NCBI GenBank assembly: GCA_002746275.1
Contig: NVWR01000001.1
Span: 564,157 to 575,097 of the forward strand
Source of the DNA: Rhodobiaceae bacterium
Lineage (GTDB): Bacteria > Pseudomonadota > Alphaproteobacteria > Parvibaculales > Parvibaculaceae
Direction: 5' to 3'
DNA: 10,941 bases
Positions 5,825 to 10,941 of this stretch are shown here, one piece after another. Each line of letters opens with the position of its first letter. The stretch's first letter is position 1. Below the pieces are notes generated by a model. It was not told the origin of the DNA. It saw only the letters and a list, made by a program, of their open reading frames with translations, and made no database searches. The position numbers and the translations under genes were made by a program.

Positions 5825-7228
5825 TTATTTCGCCATATTGATGATCTTGAGTTGAGTAAACTCCTCAAGCCCATCTGCACCTAGCTCCGTACCAAGTCCT
5901 GACATGCCTGCGCCGCCAAATGGAATTGAGGGATCAAGTTCTGCGTGCTTGTTCACCCAGATCGTCCCCGCTTCCATCTTGTCCGCCAGTGCATAGGCCC
6001 TATCTGTATCGCTGGACCAAACCGATCCGCCAAGACCATAGGGAGAGCTGTTTGCCCGCGCGACGGCATCGTCTACATCTGAGTATTTGATTATCGGTAA
6101 AACAGGACCAAACTGCTCTTCATCCACAATGCGCGAACCATCTGTCACGTCGCGCACAATAGTGGGACGAATGAAGTAGCCAGGTTGATCCGGCACAACA
6201 CCGCCGGCAATAATTTTTCCGGTCTTGCCTGCATCCTCGATCAGTTCTTTTACTTTCTCAAACTGCATCTTGTTCTGCAGCGGCCCCAGTTGCGTGCCCT
6301 GCTCCAACCCATCACCAATGATTGCGGCATCAGCCAGGGTGGCCAGCTCATCGCACATCTCGTCATAGATGGACTCATGAACATAGAGACGCTTCATCGC
6401 AATGCAGACCTGCCCGCTGTTCTGAAAGGCACTTGCAAAAAGCAGAGGAGCTGTCTCCTTGGGATTAACGTCCTCCAGAACAATCCCTGCATCGTTCCCG
6501 CCCAGTTCCAGGGTAATGCGCTTCAGAAGCCCTGCAGCACCTGCCATAACTTTCGCGCCGGTGGCCGTGGACCCGGTGAAGGAAATTTTTCGGACGTCGG
6601 GATGAGCTGTCAGAGGCGCCCCAAGATCATTAGCATCCGCGATCACATTGACCACACCTGCAGGCAGAATATCCTTGATCAGTTCGCCGAGCCTGAGGGA
6701 AGTCAAGGGCGTGGTTGGCGCGGGTTTCAGCACCACAGTGTTCCCCGCAAGAAGTGCCGGTGGCAATTTGAAGGCCATCAGGATCATTGGAAAGTTCCAA
6801 GGCACAATCGCACCGATGACACCAAGTGGTTTGCGATGCGCTTCCACGCGCCGTCCATCACTATCTTCCAGCACTTTGATTGGCATATCGAGTGAAGTGA
6901 AATAACGGAAGAAGGCCGCCGTTCCAAACACCTCCCCGGTGGCATCAGCCAGAGGCTTTCCCTGTTCCTGCGTTAAAAGCCGCGCCAGCTCTTCACCATT
7001 TGCTTCGATAACATCGGCAATGGCATTGATTGCTTTCTTCCGCTCATCAATCGACGTCGCAGACCATGCGGGAAAAGCTGCTTTTGCGGCAGCCACAGCT
7101 TGGTTCAACTGGTCTTCGGAGGCGCGTGCGCAAGTTGCCACCGTTTTTTCCGTCGCCGGGTTCACGACATCCATCGTCATGTCCCCATCCACAAGCTCGC
7201 CATTAATCAGAAGTTTAAAACCACTCAT
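5825..7228 (-). CDS. NAD(P)-dependent aldehyde dehydrogenase
   Basis: Predicted 467-residue protein of the aldehyde dehydrogenase superfamily, which oxidises aldehydes to carboxylic acids with NAD(P)+. All key elements are present: PWNFP with Asn145 at 143-147, cofactor-binding KPAPTTPL (168-175), SFTGSTATG (216-224) in the Rossmann fold, general base Glu241 in LELGGNDAG, nucleophile Cys275 in NSGQVCIAMKRLYV, EEQFGPVLP with Glu371, NSSPYGLG (393-400) and PFGGAGMSGLG (436-446). Length fits the soluble single-domain enzymes. ATG at 7228 follows AGGAGA by about 6 bases. Asp251 and NDAG in place of the usual KSP after LELGG is shared by a subgroup of the family. It diverges from the Baeyer-Villiger monooxygenase gene, which suggests a shared catabolic role, for example removing an aldehyde made from an alcohol released after ester cleavage. 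Substrate is not predictable from sequence. Confidence 0.95.
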   Translation of the reverse strand: MSGFKLLINGELVDGDMTMDVVNPATEKTVATCARASEDQLNQAVAAAKAAFPAWSATSIDERKKAINAIADVIEANGEELARLLTQEQGKPLADATGEVFGTAAFFRYFTSLDMPIKVLEDSDGRRVEAHRKPLGVIGAIVPWNFPMILMAFKLPPALLAGNTVVLKPAPTTPLTSLRLGELIKDILPAGVVNVIADANDLGAPLTAHPDVRKISFTGSTATGAKVMAGAAGLLKRITLELGGNDAGIVLEDVNPKETAPLLFASAFQNSGQVCIAMKRLYVHESIYDEMCDELATLADAAIIGDGLEQGTQLGPLQNKMQFEKVKELIEDAGKTGKIIAGGVVPDQPGYFIRPTIVRDVTDGSRIVDEEQFGPVLPIIKYSDVDDAVARANSSPYGLGGSVWSSDTDRAYALADKMEAGTIWVNKHAELDPSIPFGGAGMSGLGTELGADGLEEFTQLKIINMAK

Positions 7229-7444
7229 CTCGCTCTCCTATGCCTCCCGCACAAACAGGGGTGCTTTCGTGTTTTTCTAATCGTTGAACGAGAGCTTTCC
7301 ACTTTGACCGCTATATATCAACGCCAAACAAGACATCCCCTTACGTCAACCTGCAGCTATTATTCTTACAAAGGCGTCAGTTAGGCCATTGTTGTTCTTT
7401 GCGATAACCTCCCTCAAAACAAATATTCGAACGGGAGGAAAACG
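7229..7444. promoter_or_regulatory. Divergent promoter region of aldehyde dehydrogenase and monooxygenase genes
   Basis: About 215 bases between two outward-facing starts. An AT-rich core holds an inverted TTGA(7304-7307)/TCAA(7318-7321) pair around CCGCTATATA, which could be a small operator. TATTAT (7358-7363) is a good -10 match for the monooxygenase gene but has no matching -35. No regulator gene is present in the window beside it. Strong ribosome sites lie at each end: AGGAGA before 7228 and GGGAGG (7433-7438) before 7445. Confidence 0.4.
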
Positions 7445-8917
7445 GTGGAAAAATTAGAGGTCGCAATTGTTGGTGCGGGACTTGGAGGTCTGTGTGCTGC
7501 CATCAAACTCAAAGAATCCGGGACAGATAGTTTTCTGGTCTTCGATCGCAATGAAAAAGTTGGTGGTGTCTGGCACGAAAACAAATACCCAGGTTGCTGT
7601 TGCGACACACCGGTCGCGCTCTACGAATTTTCCTTTGCGCCGGGCATGAACTGGAGCCACCTTTTCCCTCGCGCAGCGCAAGTCCAAACCTACGCAGAGG
7701 ATGTTGCAGATAGTTTTCAGGTCACACCGCATTTGCGCCTTGGGGACGGTGTCAAAAGTGCTGTTTGGAACGAAACCAGCAACAGCTGGCACCTAACCAC
7801 TGAGAGCGGGAAAGAATTCGAAGCAAAAGCCGTCATCGCCGCTATGGGCCAACTCAACCGCCCCTCCATTCCTGAAATCGAGGGGCGCGACACATTTGGC
7901 GGACCGACAATGCACTCCGCCAGATGGGACAGTAGTGTTTCCCTAAAAGGCAAACGTGTTGGCGTCATTGGGTCCGCTGCAAGCGCCGTTCAACTCATTC
8001 CAGAAGTGGCGAAGGAAGCAGCACATCTCACCGTGTTTCAACGAACCCCCAATTGGGTTATTCCCCGCCTCGACCGTGAAGTGACGTCCGAAGACAAAGC
8101 ATTAGCGATGAGCGAACCTGAATTCGCCATGGATGTCGCAAAACGAAACCGTCAGCTGATTTACGATAATGCCGACCATTTCTTCTGGAAGGCCTTTCAA
8201 TGGACGCCAGAGGGCCGTACAGCCTTCACCAAGCAGGCAAGTAACCATCTTGAGGCTCAGATACCCGATGCAGCCCTGCGCGCTCAGTTAACGCCGGACT
8301 ATCCCATCGGATGCAAACGCATTCTCATCACGGATGATTTCTACCCCACCTTGATGAGGGACAACGTCTCTTTAGAGACCAACGGCATCGCCAAAATCAC
8401 ATCGACCGGTGTGGGAACCACCGATGGCGCTCAACATGAATGCGATGCGCTGATTTTCGCAACCGGGTTTGAAACCACGGGATGGCGTTGGTCGATGGAA
8501 GTCACCGGACAAGGGGGACAACAACTGAACGCCCTCTGGGAAGAGGCTCCCGAAGCTTATCTCGGCATCACAGCCCACGGCTTCCCAAACCTGTTTGTGC
8601 TCTATGGTCCGAACACCAACCTTGGCCACAACACAATCACCTTCATGCTCGAACAACAGGTCGCGTATACCGTGAAGGCGCTCGCATCATTGAAAGAAGC
8701 TGGCGCAAGCGCATTAATGCCCAGCAAGGCCGCCCAGGACCGTTTTAACAAACAAATTCAGGCGGATTTATCAAAAACCGTGTGGGCAGATCCCGACTGC
8801 GCGTCCTGGTACAAGGACGCACAGGGCCGGATCACACAAAACTGGTCCAGTCACACCCGTGACTATGCAGCCGCCACCTCGAAGGTTGATCTGAACGATT
8901 ACGAGCTGATTGGATAA
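7445..8917 (+). CDS. Flavin-containing Baeyer-Villiger monooxygenase
   Basis: Predicted 490-residue FAD- and NADPH-dependent class B monooxygenase; such enzymes insert oxygen next to a ketone to give an ester or lactone. GTG at 7445 is chosen because GGGAGG (7433-7438) lies 6 bases upstream and the FAD-binding fold starts at once. FAD motif GAGLGG is at 10-15, GGVWHENKYPG at 40-50, and LYEFSFAPGMNWSHLFP (59-75) follows. The Baeyer-Villiger fingerprint FxGxxxHxxxW(P/D) is met exactly by FGGPTMHSARWD (151-162). The NADPH-binding motif reads VIGSAASAVQ (174-183) instead of GxGxSG. An ATGF segment (near 341) and LYGPNTNLGHNT near 396-407 are typical of the C-terminal half. Odd points: three adjacent cysteines (51-53) after YPG. 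It diverges from the aldehyde dehydrogenase gene and converges on tesB. Substrate unknown; a ketone-degradation role is inferred. Confidence 0.93.
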   Translation: MEKLEVAIVGAGLGGLCAAIKLKESGTDSFLVFDRNEKVGGVWHENKYPGCCCDTPVALYEFSFAPGMNWSHLFPRAAQVQTYAEDVADSFQVTPHLRLGDGVKSAVWNETSNSWHLTTESGKEFEAKAVIAAMGQLNRPSIPEIEGRDTFGGPTMHSARWDSSVSLKGKRVGVIGSAASAVQLIPEVAKEAAHLTVFQRTPNWVIPRLDREVTSEDKALAMSEPEFAMDVAKRNRQLIYDNADHFFWKAFQWTPEGRTAFTKQASNHLEAQIPDAALRAQLTPDYPIGCKRILITDDFYPTLMRDNVSLETNGIAKITSTGVGTTDGAQHECDALIFATGFETTGWRWSMEVTGQGGQQLNALWEEAPEAYLGITAHGFPNLFVLYGPNTNLGHNTITFMLEQQVAYTVKALASLKEAGASALMPSKAAQDRFNKQIQADLSKTVWADPDCASWYKDAQGRITQNWSSHTRDYAAATSKVDLNDYELIG

Positions 8918-8944
8918 ACAGACCGTCCAATCCCGGGAGCAGAC

Positions 8945-9805
8945 CTATCCGCGATAGCGGATAAGTCCCTCTTGGGCGACTGATGCCACCAACAGACCAT
9001 CGCGGGTGAATATGCTTCCGCGATTGAAGCCTCGTGCGCCAACAGCACTGGGACTGTCTTGAACATATAGCATCCAATCGTCCGTGCTGAATGGATGATG
9101 AAACCACATGGCGTGATCAAGGCTTGCAGATTGCAGCTTACCGGACAGCCAACTAACCCCGTGCGGCCGAATACAGGTATCCAGCAGTGTCATATCAGAG
9201 GCGTAGGCGAGAACTGATTGCTGCATTGCAACACTAGTAGGCATAGGGATCGCAGAACGAAACCAGACTTTGAATTCAGGATCTGCAGGCGATGGATCGA
9301 TGAACTGCTGCGGGCTGACAGCGCGCATTTCAATGGGCCGTGGGCGCGCAAAATGGGTGCGCATCTCCTCAGGCAGCCGATCCATGATCGCCTCGCGGCG
9401 CTCCCGGTCTGTCGGCAGGTCTTCAGGTGCAGGAACAGTCGGCATCGGCGCCTGGTGCTCAAAACCCTTTTCCTTAACCTGGAACGAGGCTGCCAGATTA
9501 AAAATTTGCCGACCATGCTGAATAGCAATGACCCGGCGTGTGGTGAAACTCCGTCCGTCGCGAGCGCGATCAACTTCATAAAGGATCGGCACCTTCGGAT
9601 CACCAGGTCGAATAAAATAGGCGTGGAGAGAGTGACAGATGCGGTCTTCGTCAACAGTTCGGTAGGCCGCCATCAGCGCCTGGCCAATAACCTGACCACC
9701 AAACACACGCTGCCAGCTCGTTTCAGGGCTGTGCCCGCGATATAGGTTGAGTTCTATCTGCTCAAGATCGAGAAGCGCGATCAAATCTTCTACCGCGTCA
9801 TTCAT
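8945..9805 (-). CDS. tesB: Acyl-CoA thioesterase II
   Basis: Predicted 286-residue double-hotdog thioesterase, hydrolysing acyl-CoA to free fatty acid and CoA in the cytoplasm. ATG at 9805 is chosen because the protein then begins MNDAVEDLIALLDLEQIE, aligned with the start of E. coli TesB and equal to it in length (286); an ATG at 9844 would add 13 residues. Neither has a strong ribosome site. First hotdog: RVFGGQVIGQAL (33-44), HSLHAYFIRPGD (58-69), DGRSFTTRRV (83-92), ASFQV (106-110). Second hotdog: YASDM with Asp204, LDHAMWFHHPF (229-239), ARGFNRG (257-263) and VAQEG with Gln278. The catalytic triad of E. coli TesB is Asp204, Thr228 and Gln278; here position 228 is Ser, a conservative change. 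It converges on the monooxygenase gene with 27 bases between stops, and a small Sel1 gene lies upstream on the same strand. Confidence 0.95.
   Translation of the reverse strand: MNDAVEDLIALLDLEQIELNLYRGHSPETSWQRVFGGQVIGQALMAAYRTVDEDRICHSLHAYFIRPGDPKVPILYEVDRARDGRSFTTRRVIAIQHGRQIFNLAASFQVKEKGFEHQAPMPTVPAPEDLPTDRERREAIMDRLPEEMRTHFARPRPIEMRAVSPQQFIDPSPADPEFKVWFRSAIPMPTSVAMQQSVLAYASDMTLLDTCIRPHGVSWLSGKLQSASLDHAMWFHHPFSTDDWMLYVQDSPSAVGARGFNRGSIFTRDGLLVASVAQEGLIRYRG
8946..8963. repeat. Perfect 7-bp inverted repeat at the tesB 3' end
   Basis: TATCCGC (8946-8952) and GCGGATA (8957-8963) flank a GATA loop, covering the last tesB codons and touching its stop. A hairpin could form in either transcript of the convergent pair, but no T-run follows on either strand, so it is at best a weak terminator. 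Confidence 0.45.
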
Positions 9806-9944
9806 GCCAGTCCGTCCGTTTTTGTGGAAATCTGGGCGGACCATATGCCGAGTGACCGCCTATGTCACCACCGGTTGCATCGACAAAGAAACACCAAAAA
9901 AACCACATGTCATAAGGGTATTCCCCAAAACTCGATGGGTCGCA
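9806..9944. other. Gap between the Sel1 gene and tesB
   Basis: About 140 bases on the shared minus strand, with a run of seven T (minus strand, 9902-9896) but no good hairpin before it and no convincing promoter. Whether tesB has its own promoter here cannot be told by eye. Confidence 0.35.
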
Positions 9945-10214
9945 TCAGTGGCAGGACAACCATTCGCGTGCAAGCCGCTGTGCCTCTGATATCTGCACCG
10001 TCTCCATTTCGAGAGCCAGTTCCGCACGACTGTCACGCGCTGCATGACTACCGCGCAAGGCCGCAAGATTGAACCACTTATGTGCGTTGATAAAATCCGT
10101 ATCAACACCGTTCCCGGTCGCATAAATCAAACCAAGGTTATAAAGCGCATCTGGCGCTCCTGCTTCTGCTGCGAGCTCACATTTCTGCAGCAGATCAATA
10201 TCTCTTCTGGCCAT
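9945..10214 (-). CDS. Small Sel1/TPR-like repeat protein
   Basis: Predicted 89-residue protein. ATG at 10214 follows a strong GGAGGAGGG ribosome site. Residues 13-56 match the Sel1-like pattern: AAEAGAPDALYNLGLIYATG, then NGV and NAHKWFNLAALRG, that is one to one-and-a-half helical repeats of the type A-x-x-x-LG-x-x-Y-x-x-G-x-G-V followed by A-x-K-W-x-x-x-A-A. The C-terminal part (57-89) looks helical and charged. Sel1 repeats bind protein partners; no enzyme activity is expected. There is no signal peptide, so it is probably cytoplasmic. It lies about 140 bases upstream of tesB on the same strand, too far for certain co-transcription. Confidence 0.85.
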   Translation of the reverse strand: MARRDIDLLQKCELAAEAGAPDALYNLGLIYATGNGVDTDFINAHKWFNLAALRGSHAARDSRAELALEMETVQISEAQRLAREWLSCH

Positions 10215-10269
10215 CTTGCCCTCCTCCCGTGTGGCGCACCACTCCTCTACTCATCTGTGCGCATTCATC

Positions 10270-10294
10270 CAACTGCAAGGCCTCCCTTGCATTG
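10270..10294. repeat. Inverted repeat upstream of the Sel1 gene
   Basis: TGCAAGG (10274-10280) and CCTTGCA (10285-10291) form a perfect 7-bp stem around a four-base loop; CAA and TTG just outside extend it to 10 bp past one bulged C (10273). It lies 56-80 bases before the Sel1 start on the minus strand and is not followed by a T-run, so it may be an operator or a leader hairpin. Confidence 0.5.
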
Positions 10295-10341
10295 CCTAAG
10301 GAGATCATCCAGCCATTGAAAATTTAGTTAACGCCGGGAAT

Positions 10342-10373
10342 AAAAAAACGGCGGGTTTGTGCCCCGCCGTTTT
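10342..10373 (-). terminator. Intrinsic terminator of the GST gene
   Basis: AAAACGGCGGG (10345-10355) pairs perfectly with CCCGCCGTTTT (10363-10373) around a seven-base loop. On the minus strand it is followed by a run of T (10348-10342, overlapping the stem base), and it lies about 30 bases after the GST stop. It may also act weakly on the plus strand. Confidence 0.92.
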
Positions 10374-10405
10374 AAACAGTCATCTAATTTTACGACAAAT
10401 TGGAA

Positions 10406-10941
10406 TTATTCTGGAATTTCCGGAACAAGCATGCCCTTCACAACACCAGACCGTTGAGCCAGAGCTTCCATCCACCGGGCCACATGACCGGCCTCTCCGA
10501 CCACATCTGCCTTCGCCGCCTTAATCGGCTCAAAAGCGGGAACCAGCCAAGGGTAGATGGCCATATCTGCAATCGAATAATCGCCAGCAACAAACTCATT
10601 TGCCGCCAACTGCGTATCGAGAACTTTGATCAGCCGTGCCGACTCCGTCACAAACCGGTCGATTGCATAGGGAACCTGTTCTGGTGCGGTGTTTATAAAG
10701 TGGCCAGCCTGACCAAACATCGGGCCCAATCCGCCCATCTGCCAAAACAGCCATTCAAGAACTTTGGCCCGCTTTTCGACATCGGCGGGCAAAAACTTAC
10801 CGCTCTTATCCGCGAGATGAACAAGGATGGCACCAGATTCAAAGAGAGAAATGGGACCGCCAGGTCCATCATGATCAACAATGGCGGGTATTTTGTTGTT
10901 GGGAGCAATTTTCAGAAACGCTGGTGAGAACTGCTCTTCTT
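10406..10941 (-). CDS. yfcG: YfcG/Nu-class glutathione S-transferase, 5' end beyond window
   Basis: The open frame continues to the right edge, giving 177 C-terminal residues; the first 30 or so residues with the TPN glutathione site are outside. What is seen matches E. coli YfcG closely: QFSPAFLKIAPNNKIPAIVD with the cis-Pro segment NKIPAIV, then SLFESGAILVHLADKSGKFL (the ESGAI glutathione-binding turn), EWLFWQMGGLGPMFGQAGHF in the helical domain, VPYAIDRF, and the N-capping motif VAGDYSIADMAIYPW. YfcG-type enzymes act mainly as glutathione-dependent disulfide-bond oxidoreductases in the cytoplasm with weak transferase activity. A strong terminator follows, so this gene ends its unit. The family call is secure; exact substrate is unknown. 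Confidence 0.93.
   Translation of the reverse strand, partial: EEQFSPAFLKIAPNNKIPAIVDHDGPGGPISLFESGAILVHLADKSGKFLPADVEKRAKVLEWLFWQMGGLGPMFGQAGHFINTAPEQVPYAIDRFVTESARLIKVLDTQLAANEFVAGDYSIADMAIYPWLVPAFEPIKAAKADVVGEAGHVARWMEALAQRSGVVKGMLVPEIPE

Noticed and set aside
6185..6895. 236-codon plus-strand open frame
   Set aside because: It lies opposite the aldehyde dehydrogenase gene, which carries every catalytic residue; the plus frame is Cys/His-rich noise.
7358..7363. TATTAT as a -10 for the monooxygenase gene
   Set aside because: No sequence resembling TTGACA lies 16-18 bases upstream, so no promoter is called.
1..10941. CRISPR array, insertion sequence or phage region
   Set aside because: No regularly spaced repeats, terminal inverted repeats with transposase, or phage-type genes are seen.

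Overview
The window looks like ordinary chromosome of a mid-GC Gram-negative bacterium, most likely an alphaproteobacterium. The reasons are the mix of short Sel1-type, TesB, YfcG-type GST and Baeyer-Villiger monooxygenase genes, the tRNA-Ser(GCU), and GTG starts behind strong GGAGG-type ribosome sites. This is inference from gene content; no rRNA or other decisive marker is present. No transposase, integrase, phage gene or CRISPR array is visible.

Layout. (1) 1-983, minus strand: a 7TM-DISM type membrane receptor whose 3' end lies beyond the left edge. It has an N-terminal membrane segment, an extracytoplasmic DISMED2-like domain and the first helices of the 7TM core; its output domain is not in the window. 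(2) 1218-2264, plus strand, divergent from the receptor: a peptidase C45 / acyl-CoA:6-APA acyltransferase-like Ntn hydrolase with an intact candidate nucleophile Cys103. (3) 4052-2414, minus strand: two unrecognised genes 13 bp apart, each with an N-terminal export or anchor segment, probably a two-gene operon. (4) 4403-4313, minus strand: tRNA-Ser(GCU) with encoded CCA. (5) 4620-5282 and 5392-5766, plus strand: a GNAT acetyltransferase and a small four-helix membrane protein, ending at a strong hairpin terminator shared with the convergent gene. (6) 7228-5825 (minus) and 7445-8917 (plus): a divergent pair, an NAD(P)-dependent aldehyde dehydrogenase and a flavin Baeyer-Villiger monooxygenase. 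(7) 9805-8945, minus: acyl-CoA thioesterase II (tesB), convergent with the monooxygenase and preceded by a small Sel1-repeat gene (10214-9945). (8) 10941-10406, minus: a YfcG/Nu-class glutathione S-transferase, cut by the right edge, followed by its own terminator.

How the genes may work together. The monooxygenase (ketone to ester), aldehyde dehydrogenase (aldehyde to acid) and acyl-CoA thioesterase could serve degradation of ketones, cyclic ketones or other lipophilic carbon sources. This rests on adjacency and family roles only. The receptor and the C45 hydrolase share an upstream region of about 230 bp, so a link between sensing and amide or acyl chemistry is possible but unproven. The unknown pair at 2414-4052 is the least explained coding content. 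No clearly new biological system can be demonstrated; the best leads are the receptor/C45 divergent pair, the unknown exported pair with its two candidate starts, and a tiny overlapping leader ORF plus hairpin ahead of the GNAT gene.
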